Shown here piece by piece: positions 1-13,900 of a DNA stretch of 64,000 nucleotides. The stretch is taken from positions 163,239 through 227,238 of the forward strand of contig BGZK01001015.1 in assembly GCA_005406025.1 (NCBI GenBank), in the 5' to 3' direction. The first letter of the stretch is position 1. Every line of letters starts with the position of its first letter. The position numbers and the translations under genes were made by a program. This stretch comes from Eumeta japonica. Taxonomy: Eukaryota; Arthropoda; Insecta; Lepidoptera; Psychidae. The notes below the pieces were generated by a model. That model saw only the letters and a program-made list of their open reading frames with translations. It made no database searches and had not been told where the DNA came from.

Positions 1-308
1 TCTCTCTTACATAAATATATAAAGGTAAAGGAGTACATTCATCATGGTCGCAACATTTTCACAATTACATATAAAATACCATTTTTATTTATATAAAGTA
101 TCATGTTTTACCAGTCTTGTACAATTTGTGCTGTTGAACATATCACACATTTTACTGTTGAAATTACACTTAAGCAGGCACTATTTACACATGTTGATGA
201 CAAGAGTGAATATGCTTTTTTACAGTACTGGTACTTCTGCTGTGTGACCATAGAGCGACTGCTTCTTTATAAATATTACTTTTTGGTTTAACCATAAACA
301 AAAATTAC

Positions 309-501
309 CTGAATGCATTGGGATTCCTTTCAAGACAGCCCCTAATCGCTTTTTGCCTCAATTCTTCATTTTCAAGGTTGTTGTGGCAGTTAGTGCAATT
401 ACAGCTATTGCAAAATTCACCATTGGCAAAGCAATCACAATACAACTTGAGACACTGAGACTTTGTGCAGTTGCATGCTTTACGCGGACGTACTATTAAC
501 T
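309..501 (-). CDS. LIN54: LIN54 exon 18: first CXC (tesmin/TSO1-like) domain
   Basis: Acceptor at 503-502 and donor at 308-307. The exon encodes [15 protein letters not shown], then [21 protein letters not shown] and [15 protein letters not shown]. The spaced cysteines are the zinc ligands of a CXC repeat. The tyrosine in KLYC is the position known in LIN54 to insert into the DNA minor groove. The following exons (linker RNPxAFxPKI and second CXC) should lie immediately left of the window. Positions 1-306 are the start of the next intron, with no exon that I can support. Confidence 0.95.
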
Positions 502-3500
502 CTGTGAATGCATAAAAGTAAAGATTTAAAAGTTTGCATTTGTGCTTTATATTTTTGCATTATACGCTTTAATAATAAATTATCTTTTTTGATATTGTAT
601 AGAAATAACACTATTGTACACAATAATGAGCAATCACAGACATGAAATAAAAGCACAGAAATTCAATGTTTATGATCGGAGCACTATTTAGTTTATAATT
701 AAAATATGTGGCCGATGCATACAATGTGCCTGTGGCTATAACAATTCATTACAAATACCTCTACAGTTTTTTAAATGTCCCGCTTTGAAGGTACCAAATA
801 TAGTGGAATAATTATATTTATTTCATTCGGATTAAACAAACTATACGAAATATGCAATTAAGTATGTAAAAAATATGTATATCTATATATACTAAGGCTA
901 TTGTCGGTATATAATTCATTTTCTACCCAATACTAGATATAATTTTGGTTGAAGAAAACAGCACAAAATAAATACTGAACTTAATGGAAAAAAAATTACA
1001 TCTTACCCCTGTAAAGGTACACATAAATCAAATAAGTTGGGCAGTAATTAAAAGTTAATTTGAAAAAGTTTAATATTTTTTTATGCAATTAAAAATGTAA
1101 AATTGTCTGAAAGTTTTATTTCTGCCATAAATAATCTATCAGACTTTCTATGATCATGAATTGTTTCAGATGGATTAAAAAAAATTGATTGTAGAATCAC
1201 ACCATTTTAAATAATATCAGATATAATTCATAAAGAACAAAAAAAGTTATCAAAATGTTCTATATTCCAATGTTAGTAGAAAAAATTGAAATCGATTTAC
1301 TGTAAAATGTTTGACATAACAAATTACCAACAAAGTTCACAAATTCCATGTCAAAAGCAATAACAGTCACCGAGGAAAATGCCTGTGACATACAATGAGA
1401 TGCTATTTCTAAAAAAGGTGAAGATGAGTGGTGAACTTTTTATGAACAACAATTTTTTTCAAGTTACAATAAATATGTTTCGTAAATATACCCTTCGAAT
1501 TAAGTAACACAAGATTTCATTAATTATTAAAAAAAATCATGACTTGAAAATTTATGTACATAAGGATTTATTACAACTATTGCAAATGAATGTTTGTATA
1601 GGAAACGAGCATACCAGATACAGGGGTAAGATAAGGTAAAGACGAGGCCTATGGTAAAAAGAGTGTGTTATTATCGTTGTTGATATTCTTGCCAAGAAAA
1701 ATGATAAATTATATTATTATTAAATATGATATATGAACATATTCTTTATTATGTATTTTTAAGAAAAGTCATATGAGATAAAAAATATGACCACTGAGGC
1801 AAAGGGTCCATTATGACAATTCCGAAACATGCAGGGACATGTCGGCTATAGATTTTCATATTTCTATACGAGGTCGGCTCGTCTGCAATGCATGCTCATC
1901 CTCACAGATCAGCGCTGCGCTGCATACTTTGAAGTTCTGTTATTTTTGAAGTGAATTTTTTCAACTGGCAATTCGATAATTGATGACTGGACGAGGATTA
2001 AGCGTGAATTTCAAGGATCCCTCACAATTAGATACATTGTGAGGGGTCCTTGTCCTTGTCCTTTCTTCACTTTCTTACATGAGAGTGAAGAAAGATATAA
2101 CATAGAGAGAAGGCGAAAGAGCTATAAATTTATATGTCACGGAAGTGGAGCAAAAGACAACACCGTATACACAATGATACAAAGCGATAGAATAAAATAG
2201 AGTCGCGCATACGCGCGTTATAAATGTATGCATTGCATGCTATACATGAACAGCTGAATACTATGGATCCTGTAATTAATATTTATCATTATATTTTGTG
2301 ATTACTCACATATTTTATATTTGTGCTCTGGGATTGTTTAGTAAATCCGTGAAGAGTTACTTAAGAAGTTTCACTTCTATTACATATATGGAACTGTATG
2401 CACAATTTTTTTTTTATTGATGTATATAATAAACACCTATAAAAGAGACCAGGATTTTGGTATAACCTATGATTAGTATATCCAAAGATTTTTAATAATA
2501 CACCAACCTGTTTCTGATATTGCTGGTGGGCTGGGTGGTTCACTGTATTGAGAATATTTAGATGAATGGTCTTGATCAACATTCATTACAGCTTCTCGAT
2601 TCCTAATTGATTGTTCCTGAAAATGAAATATGCAGATATTTTTTTTCATTTTAATAAACAATTTTATGAATCTTTTCTATAGTTGGTGGACAAGATAGTA
2701 TGCCACATTAATTTTGTAGTTTTGATTTTATATTAAACTATATACTTAACATGTAAAATATAATGAAAAGTGATATTAACGATGGATTCCTATACAAACT
2801 AAAATAAATCAACAAGTTATGGAAAAAGGAAAACACTGAAATTTTAAAAACTAGGGAATAATTGGCGAAAGCTTCATGAGTACAGTGAATCTAGTAGCGA
2901 GGACTAAACATAGTTGTCATGAAACTGAATATTTCAAAAATGAAACCATACTTAAACAAACTTACAACGGTACACAAACATTCATTTAAAATAATTAATT
3001 GTTAACTGTTAAAGTTAAAAACTAAACATGTCAAAATACATTGTTTCAATTTCACAATTGGCACTTGATTAAGTTAGACTTAAAGATATTGACATTTGTG
3101 ACATTAAATTGTTACAAATGCCAATATCTCTAAGATTACTGATTTCGACATGTGAGTTTAAAGCACACCTATGTTAGTGTATCAAAAGTTAAATGCAGTG
3201 AAACTTTGCGCAGGACCCAACGCTACTGCATATCAGCACAGCGTTTCAATGTATGTTCTAATCTAAGGACCAAAATAGACAATGAAACGTGATTGCAACA
3301 AATTTAATTTAAAATTCCAAATAAAAAAAATCATGATCTACACATGGCGAAATTATGTGTGGTGAAATAGCTCACAATAATTGCACTTTACTTTGAAAAC
3401 AATTATATGGAATATGTTAAGTTTAAATGGTGAGAATATCTATTTATTGCTATGTATTTGTATCTTTGACGAAAAAAGAAATGTAAAAGAATAAAAATAT

Positions 3501-6500
3501 GAGTATACACTTATATATATGTGTTTTTTTATATACTGCTGTTACACAATGAGATCACAGCTTTCTATTCTACCAACTTGACTATTTATGATATACATAA
3601 TATGTTCATTTTTGTAGTTATCCAAATAATACCACTGCACTCTCAAATAAAAATCATTAATACAATACTAAGTGTTTTTACTATTGCGAAATAAAGTAAA
3701 GCATCCATCAGATCACAAGATAAATGTACAGAATAAACATTATTTTAAAGCAATTTTCTATCATACATTGCCTCTATGATCCACATATTCAGGTTTGATG
3801 ATGATCACAGGTGATTGTTGTGGTTCTTGTGTATCGTTGCTGTGATCGCTCATGGAAGTGTCATCAATTTCAGGGCTCTAGAACATAATATAAATGAATG
3901 TGATTATATGGAATTTAATTTTAAAATAATCAATTGTTTGGCATAATTTAATAAAATTTGTAACAATAATCCAACAAAGACCTGCAAATGTACACTTAAT
4001 ACTATTATCATTAAAACTTATGCAATTCACATCTAAAACCTGTCTATATTCTATTAATTATGTAAAATTACCTGCTCTCTTTCAATTTCAATTTCAATGT
4101 CTTGATGAGGTGTTTCATCAATACTAACTTCGCTGAATGTCTGATTCTGTTCCATGATTGTTTCATGGCTGATTGTCTGAAGCGAATTAGAGTTTTCTGA
4201 GTGAACTGTTCCATTGGACTCAGATTGAGGACTAGTTAAAGTGTTGTGCTGGTCTTCAGTTGTGATAGGGGCTAATAGACTCTGAGCTGATCGTGGTATC
4301 TGCATCAAAATATATAAAATAGGTACTAAGCAATTTGTGTCAAAAACTATGAAATAAGGATATATTTTATTTTGGTACTAGCATTTGTCCCCAAATTCAT
4401 CTAAATCGGAATTATTTCGGTGGCGCATTTGGAAATTAAAGCAGGACAAGGAGCAGAATCAAAAGTTCTAACTTTTGCCCGCGGCTTCGCCCGCATATAC
4501 ATGAAAAATTTTTTTGGATTAGATTTGCACAAAATCTGTTCTTAATTTTCATCCTGAAAAGAGTAACTATGCCAAATTTCAAGTCAATCAGACTTATATA
4601 TCGTGATGAGACAGCCAATGGTATTTTGCTAATTATTACATATATTTCAATTACATACCGATACGTATTTAATTATATTTTGAACTGTTAAAAATATTTT
4701 TTATTGATTGGACGACATATTATGCTTTAAATTTAGCAACTTTATAAACGTTTGGAAATCGTCTATTGAAAAGATATTATATTGAGTGTAGTAACTCATA
4801 ACTCTATGGTTTTACAAGTAAAAGAAAATATGTACATTTCGAACTACAAGTTAAACACAATAAAATGACAATATTGATTGGTCATAATGGTACTATACCA
4901 ATAAAATGAATGACACTAGTCATTCATTTTATTTTTAAATAAAATTTTGCATAAGGAACCGTATTGATTTGTAATTTTTCTAATAGTTAATAACTTACTG
5001 GCACTGTTCCAATTTGAGAAGCCTTGGCTCCAACTGGTGCTATCCTAACGAGCTTCTGTTGCGGTTTTGAATTAACTGAAAATATTGTTGACTAAACTTT
5101 ATTATTTATTGCTTTATATAAACAACAAACACAAACAGAATAGTACTATTACCTTTGTTAACGACGGGGCTGCCTGTCATAACTAAGGGAGGAGGGTGAC
5201 TCATTTTATCGGAAGACGACATGATTAGATTGCCTGAAAAGACGGACCTATTTATAATTTAAATATTTATCTAATCCAAACTAAAAATTCTTGAAATTAG
5301 ATTAATATTTAGTGGTAAGTGTAATTATAAATAACACTTCCTTTCATGAAATTTTATAACATCGACATTCTGGGTGCGAAAAATGCTTGACGCCTTACAG
5401 CGCAGCGTCGCATTAAAGGTATGCCGAGCTTACCCAATGGTCTCTCTCCATTCCGCACTGATCCTCTCGAGACTGCTCCCTCTGGACATAAGGATGAGGG
5501 AAGCAGTCTGGCTATACGAGGTAAGGCGCGGAAAACACTTAGGACATATGTGCCGACCGGGAGTTCGAGAGCCTCGTGGATTTCTGCCAATTCCGAGCAC
5601 GTTCCCGAACTCGGATTAGAAAAGCGTGGAGGAACTGGATCCGAAAACGATGGACCGACTCGCCATCGTCGGGCCGCACATTTACACCGACGGTAGCCGA
5701 ATTGGAAGCAAAGTGGGTGCAGCCCTGACGGAATGGCGAGACGGGATGGAATCCGGGAAATACGCATATCGACTCGAGCCCTTTTGCACGGTATTCCAGG
5801 CAGAAATATTCGCCCTGCATCGGGCAATAAAGAGAGTAAAAAAGGGTAAGGATCGACTGGTCAACATCTTTAGTGATTCAAAGTCATCGTTGCAGATGTT
5901 GACCGATCCCATAACCTACAACCCTCCGGCCCATGCAGCGAGGCTAGACATACTGGATATCATTGCGGAGGGTAGGGGAGTGCGCTTATTTTGAGTGCAA
6001 ACTCACGCGGGAACCATGGGAAACGAGCGTGCTGACGAGCTCGCCAGGAATGCCGCCCTTAAAAAGAAGACGGTAGTGGATTATGATCGTTTCCCGCTGT
6101 CGTTCGCCAAAAAGGCGATTAGAGCGGCAAGCCTGGAAAAGTGGCAAAAGAGATACACTGAGGGAAGCACTGGTCCAAATAACCAAGGGCTTCTTTCCCC
6201 GAGTAAAAGAGGCGTACAGAATCCTCACATGAGTCCAAATGACGAATTTGAAATGAATTTTAGCGCAAAACCTTACGGGACACGTCGGATTCGCTCAGTA
6301 TCTTAACAGGTTCAAGCAGAAGAATTCACCGTACTGCACATACGCCTCGGACAAAGTCCAGAATCTACTGGACCCTGGAAGTTCGTTCTGGAAGAATGTC
6401 CGATCTTTGTGAAGGAATCTCTGGAAGTTTGTTCTGGAAGAATGTCCGATCTTTGTGAAGGAACTTGCAGAGATCGACGCGGGCACTGGTGTCCAAATCC

Positions 6501-9500
6501 TACGAGGGGAGAAATTCTTCAACCTCTAAATCAAAGACAAAAATTGCTAGATGTTTCTCGCTTTCTGCAAAGGGGTGGTGAAAAAAATTTACAAGTAACC
6601 TGAAATGAGTTCGACGGCAAAGTACAAATAATGATAGTGCTGATGACGGCGGTATGGGAAGTAACCGTACAGTTAAGTACTATGTAAAACAGCACAGCCC
6701 TTTCACTTTGGCAGGTTACACCACTAAGAAATAATTATAAATAATAGTCATAAACGAAATTTGTAAATACACAATTATCTTATTGATGTTATTAAACTAA
6801 GGTGACAAGGTGACAATCATACATAATGTAAGACTAGGAAATAAGCATACAATAGCAGAAAAAAAAATACTGAGTCCTTTATTAAAATACCTGCCAAATC
6901 ACATATGAAAAGCTGTGCAAATAACGATGAATAAAATCAAGAATATGTATACAAGAGTTGTTACATACTGTGTGACAGAAGATGAAAAAAAAATCGACAT
7001 TTTTAAATACTGTAAAATGCCATTTGAAGTCCTATTCATGAAGAACTGATCTATACAAAGCTGGCAGTGCTCTAGGAAGAACGAGTACTGTTGAAGAATC
7101 ATGTCAGACCACAACCGCATTATGTGAAACATAACTATCATCTGTAACCACAGAATGTAAAGATGAACCTACTTTTTTCTTCATAACACAAACACTTATG
7201 TCTTTCGTATACATACAAGCTCTACTGTAACAAGTTTCAAGCAATTTTACATATCTATTAATATTTGTCATTACATCTGTTAGTTGATCTTTTGACATTA
7301 TTATAATGTATTACTACCTGCATAGTTTAGGTTGTCTCAGTGTTCATTCATGAACAACTGACAGATCTAAGATAACCAAGTAAAATATGGCTAGTCACCC
7401 AATCAAATATAAAATCTTACCTTTTCCGTCCGACATGATAATCGTTTTTGGTTGAACATTGATGACAGATTGGTTTTTTGTTGTCATCAATGGTTTTGTT
7501 ACTGCATTAGTTGGATTTGTTACCAAGCGGATGTATTGAATCTGTTAACATTAAAGACAAATAGTAAATTTCCTCAAAAAACCAAAAACAATTACAATTT
7601 TAGCATATTTTATGATTTTTATGTCTAGAATTTTAGATTTTTTAGAAAAAATTAATGTTAACAAACCAAATTTAGGTATTGGGTGCCATGTAAAATCTTT
7701 TTGTACTCTGTTTCATAACTTCAAGAACATTTATTATAATCATATTAAATACTTTTTTTACTAACCACACTACCATATTAGCAACTTATAAGTTCAACAT
7801 ACAGATATTCTAAACATTATACTTACCCCTTTTCCGGGCACATTGATCGGATGCAATTGAGTTCGTTGTGTTCCAGACACAACCACCTGTAAATTTCCAG
7901 TAAATAAGTAATAACCTAATAACAGAAATACAAACATTACTTATTTTTTATTACAGATTAAGATAAAATTAGGAAACAAAAAATTTATCTATATACTGCT
8001 GTTTACTGGACATCATATATAAATTTAGTAATGTGACATAAATGTGAAGTGTTTGACATAAATAAAAAGTGAAGGGATTGCTTCATAATTGTATATAATA
8101 ATATCCAAAACAATAAAAATACAAAATAAATGTGCTTAGTGTTTAAAGCAAGGGTGTTGCCCATTCACACCCATTCAATCCATTAAAACATTTAAATAAT
8201 AGAATACATAGCATTACAATATCTTGGAAAAGGAGAATTATGATTTTGGGACCCTTTAAATAATATGCTGGTATCATTTTTATGATTTTCTATGCCTTCA
8301 GCGTAAGATGAAATATAAGATAAAAATCTTCTCTCCCCATAAATATTAATAATATACTGTATTCTGTATTTTTACTCTTATTTAAGTGAATAACAGAGAC
8401 TATTTACATTTCTTTTTAATATTCACTTCTCATGCCAAAAAAAATAATAAAAAAATTATGAAAGTAAACAATTTCATGACCTTTTACTTATACTACTTGT
8501 TTCAAAAATGTTTTTTACTTTAAAAGCACAAGTATAAATCAAGTGTTATCGTGTTTTTTTTAATGCAAAAAGAATTGCTGTTCATAGCTGAAACACCTAG
8601 TTTCAAACTATCACAAGCACACATAATTCCAAAATGTTAATCTATGATTAGTAAGATTAGATCATTGATGAGAAGTGCTTACATTCCATTCCCAACTTTT
8701 TGAAACTATCAAACAAACAATATTTTTAATATAAAAGATAATTAGTTATTTATTTGTTGTTACTAGCAATCAACACAAAACATTTTTGTTGTGAAAACAA
8801 TATTATTGTTTTTATATATACATATGATATCCAATGTTGCCATAAACACTAATTTGTATCATGCAGGGAAACTAAAACATATAATTCAGTTACACTTCCA
8901 TTACATTAACATCAAAGCTCAAATATAGAAATTCTACTACTACTGACAAAGCTGCATGGCTTTGAAGAGTGGACTTCTACAACTCATACCACATATGAAA
9001 TGCTCAATAAAGCAAACACAGTTGACTTTGTTATATACTTGCTATGAGTCTTATCATAAAACAAACCTTTTGCATATGGTCAATGTTATAATGGTTTACA
9101 ACTCGAAATTAGAAAAAAATACTTTACATAAAATTATATTGTGAAATGATTTGTCAGTGTGGAATTATAATAGTATGACAATTAAGTGCCATTTTAATGG
9201 TAGTTTGTAATTGTATTTTCTTTATACAAAAATTGATGTAGTAAACAGTCAGGCAACAATTTTTACAATTGCAAACCACCATTTTTAAACACAATGAGAT
9301 TAAATATAAAAAATGAAAGATTTCATGAAGGTCCAAGTGGACGAAAAATTAGTAAATTAGTAATTATGAGATTATGGGTCTTTATACACACATAAAATAA
9401 CATAATTAAAATGATTAAAAGTAATATAGGTAAATTACACAGGGAAAAATAAAAAAAAAAAGCTATTTTTAGACTATGGTATGCATTCAATGTAGACACA

Positions 9501-10937
9501 ATAAGCCATTGTTTCTTCTGCTCCTAAAAAATCAAATTGTTAGACTATTCCACTTTTTATTCTTTATTTCTCCATAATTACTTTTATACCCAACACCTAT
9601 ATAAAAAAGATAATCTAGATGTGTCGCAAATGTGTGTTTTATATGACCTCAATTTTCATCCCACATGTGCTTCTGTTTCATCTATTTTTACCATGCAAGC
9701 ACCTTGTCCTTTCTACATACATATGGCCAAAAGCTGATTATGGTTCTAGGTGTAACAAGCAGGATAACATTACTAAAATTAATATACAAGCGGACATTTT
9801 TTCATAATATTACTCACCGGCGTTTGCTTTTGATTTGACGCATTTTTGAGTACTATGTTTTGATTAAGATTTGAAGTTATGACTATTTTCTTTGTAGCTA
9901 AACCTAAAAAAAGATTGAATTAAAAAATGCTCTTTTTTTCTTCAGAGATGGCAAAATAATGAATTTTTGAAGTATCATTCCATTTTTTTTACTGACTTGG
10001 AAAAAATATTTAGTAACAAATTATGTAAAAAATTATCAAAGTTATGTACGTTCACAAAATGTAAGACACTTTGACAGTGAAAGTAAAATATTTAGCAAAA
10101 ATAGGCACTTCTAATCTTTAGTTTAAACTCAATCTAACTAAAAACATAACTAAAAATATGGTTCTAGTAATGTTATAAATTCCATTTTATAATTTCAATA
10201 GTTTTACAATTTATAAGCATGAAAACTTTCAAAATGTTTTGTACTGTTCAAAGTAAAAAATGTAAAAATATTAACACAGTAATCAAAATTATTTCACCTG
10301 AAGTCGGCGCGGGGAGTGATTTATGCGTAGGGGACTTCATGAAACTCAATTGTTCTTTATTTTTCACGATTCGAACAATTTCATTTCCATGCCTTTTTGG
10401 TAATGATGTAGTGAGACCCTAAAAATTATGAAATAACATTTAATTTGATCATGAAATATATTAGCGGTAGAATGTATTTCAGAAAGTTTTAGAAACTTGT
10501 TTTGATTTTACAATGGAACTATACGCAGGCCTGTGAAGGCTCTTAAAAGGTTTTTTTCTATATAAAAACGCAATATCCTTAATTTGATAACCTACTGGAT
10601 ATAAATCAGATTTATCATGTCACATTTTTTATCCAATACTATTAATAATTATCGAATACAAAGATAAGTTATTCAAATGATTAAAAGTGTACAATTATTG
10701 ATTAACTATGTATATCATAATACTCTATAAGTATTTTTGACATATTTTTAACTTTCCACTATGAAAATCGAAAATTTTTCATGAAATTGGAAAGTTACTG
10801 TTTTCACCCCGATTTTAGAAAATCGAATTATAACGAGATCTTGACGTTTTAGGGTCCTAGGAATCTATTTTAAACATTTCGCGAGTAGTGAGTGTGTAAG
10901 TGTGAGTGTGTGTGTGTGTGTGTGCGTGTTTGTGTAA

Positions 10938-10973
<36 letters not shown>

Positions 10974-13900
10974 TGGTGAGTGTGTGTGTGCGTGTTTGTG
11001 TATACGCGTTGTGTGGGTGGGTGGGTGTATGTGAACGGGCGCGTGTGTGCAGGCGTATATGGATGATGTAAACCTCTCAAAGATAGCAATGGATTAACCG
11101 ATCGACATAGAATGAGAACTCCTTTCGAAGTTGTCTTGTACAAGCCGGTACTTGGTTTGGTGGTCAAATAAAAAAAAATAAATATTTCTATGGGGGGCAC
11201 TCTATACATGTAACAGAAGCTGGAAAAAATTTTTTTCAACAAACATCAAAGAGTGGCATATATTTCGACAGTTCTTGTAAAAAAGGTTTCTAAGCAATTT
11301 TTCTCATTGCATGAATAATTTCGGAAATATTCGCTCCGAAAGATGAAAAAGTTGTGTCCCTCCCCCATTTATTTTCTAAACCCCATGTCTAAAAATATGA
11401 AAAAAATAAGGAAGGTAATGCTTATTAATAAATACCGAAAATTATTTTGAACATGATCGGATATACCTACTGGTTTTGAGTTATTGGCGAAAAACTACGC
11501 TACGCAACGAAAGGACATAAGACCCATAAATATACGATCTTTTGCCGATGCGCTTTACTTTACACTAGTTTAATACTAATAGTCGACATACCCACTAGTT
11601 TTTCAAGTTATAGATGACGTAAAGTGCTTATAACTATTCTTCTGTGCGGGAAACATGGAAAAGTGTAACAACATACTTTTTTCATCTGCAGTGCATTTCT
11701 TCATAGTAATGGCTACTAAACTCTATAATAAGAATGTTTCAACAAGCTCTTGGCCAGTTTTTACATTTGTTTTAGTTGTTAGTTGTTAATTTCGTATTTG
11801 ATCCTTTTTTTGTCTATTTTTGTAATACTTCTTTCTATAGATCTTTGACAACGTTACAGTTTATTTGTGTTGGTTAATAAGTACTCATGTTTGACATCTG
11901 TATGTAAAACAAGATATTTCTGAATTATATTAATTTAATCAAAAAAATTACTTAGAAACTTAAAATTGCATTTAAAACTGCCGAAATATGTGCCACGTAT
12001 TTGTTGAAAAAAAATTTTTTCAGCTCCTGTTACATGTATGGAATATATTCCCCCCACAAATATTTATTTTTGGTTTTTGACAACTAAACAAGTAGCGGCT
12101 TATATAAGACACCTATACTACAAATTTAATGACTATACATCTGTAGTTTTAAAATAAAATGCCTGTAGCATATAGACGGACATGACAAAACTATAAGGGT
12201 TCTGTTTTTGTAATCTTGACTATGGAACCCTAAAAACGATGTTGAAGCATAATTGCATATATAAATTATTCAAACATACTTTCGGAACTTGTAGAAACAT
12301 TTATTGTTTTTTTCCATTCATCAATACATTAAATGTATTGAATATATTATGTCAACTCAAGTCCATGCATTAGCAAATTGTCTATAAAGTATGTTTCATA
12401 ATTACTGACTTCATTCACTTAACCCACAGACGAAAAAAGCAGACTCATCCTTACTGAATTTGTTTACTTTAATACAAGCAAATAGTGTTAGTGCATAAAA
12501 AGAAACAGACTTCTACTTACAGACTTACTTCAAATATATACCAACAGATGGCGTCGTAGATAAGCTCCTATTCATGGAATGACCCCTATCACAAACGAAA
12601 ACATAGACGCACCCACGACAAAAACCGTCGTCTTTATTTAAAAAGTATATTATTGCAGAAATTATTATTTTTAGTTTACTTTCCCACAAATATTCGCTCT
12701 ATACTTTCCTACAAATGTATAAATACATTTATACTTATATAAGACATCAGACTTATGGGTCTGTAATTACCTATATCCTCCTTCAGGCCTTTATTGTGCT
12801 TTCATAGGATTAATAATTACATATGTGTTTTTATACAAAAAAAATTCTAGAACTGGCCATTTATATTAAGAATATTAACTAATAAATAATTACAGTTCTC
12901 GAAAACAGTCCCACTGTTGGGGAGAAGTTACGAATTAGAGCGGTTTGTCATTTTTTTTTCAGCAACATTGTTTTGTAAATTATGTATTACATTACAATTA
13001 AGTTGAGGGAATATTTGTGGTATCATCTTTTAGGATTTCCACTCTATCTTAAAGCAACAAGGACTATGTTGTTGACTTAAGGCTGAGACACCAAAGACTC
13101 AAATTGGCATTTAGTGATGAAGCTCCGTCTCCATTTCCATATATTCTTGGTTCATGGAATTCAAATATGGACATAATCACCGCTTCGACGATTTATGAGG
13201 TCAGCTTTTACAATGGTTCCAAAGAATGTTAAAGTGTGTAAATAGTAAGAGAATGTACTTGGAAAAACTATACATATATCACAAACGTAATGTGTGGCCT
13301 TTAATGAGAATCTGGAAATTTTTATTATTGCCCACATATTAAATAAAATTAATTACGTTTAAAAATACTGGGTCTGATTAATGTTAACAAATACATATTC
13401 TCATAAAATATTTCATACATTCTATTTGGCTTCATTTTACATCTGAAAAAATGAGTTTACAAATAACCAGTGGCGAAAATGGAGATAAGGCAAAAAGCTA
13501 TTGCCTACCTTCATATATTGTTAAAAAATCAAATAAATTCATTACACAAAAAAATATAAAAATCAATAACAATAATGAATTATTTAATAGACCGCCCTCT
13601 ATAATTATGGTTAAAAATCTCTAGTATTTAATAAAAAATTCGATATAAGCTATTACTGTATGGTAGCGCTGTTAAACATCATCAGAGCGTTCTTTTGCCT
13701 ATAAATTAAACACACATTGACACTCATATAGACCACATACACAAAAATTCGTTTTGTACGCATTAAAAACATATCAGCACAAATGCAATTTCAGGTTCTA
13801 CCTAGATCGAGAAACTGACAAAATTAAAGCATTATGTAATATGAATGCTTTAGTGATTTTAAATAGCGTTTTCTAATTAACACTTATATACGTTATTGCC

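Larger units (their letters stand above)
5335..6731 (+). mobile_element. 5'-truncated R1-clade-like non-LTR retrotransposon fragment
   Basis: From about 5368 to 6350 the sequence is closely similar to 34760-35740 of the larger copy in this window (for example the stretches around gaaaatgctggacgc and cgccaggaatgccgccct). It covers the end of the reverse transcriptase region, RNase H and the C-terminal tail. A 13-base direct repeat TAATTATAAATAA flanks it at 5322-5334 and 6732-6744, which fits a target-site duplication. The last 130 bases before the right repeat do not match the other copy. It is inserted in the LIN54 intron between exons 12 and 13. Confidence 0.8.

Noticed and set aside
3015..3165. 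Imperfect inverted repeat around gatattgacatttgt
   Set aside because: About 16 bp with a mismatch at the core and weak outer pairing (aacatgtcaaa / ttcgacatgt); too degenerate to call an element.
10865..11242. 125-codon minus-strand frame rich in Thr/His
   Set aside because: It is the translation of the (TG)n microsatellite and adjoining repeat, with no protein character.
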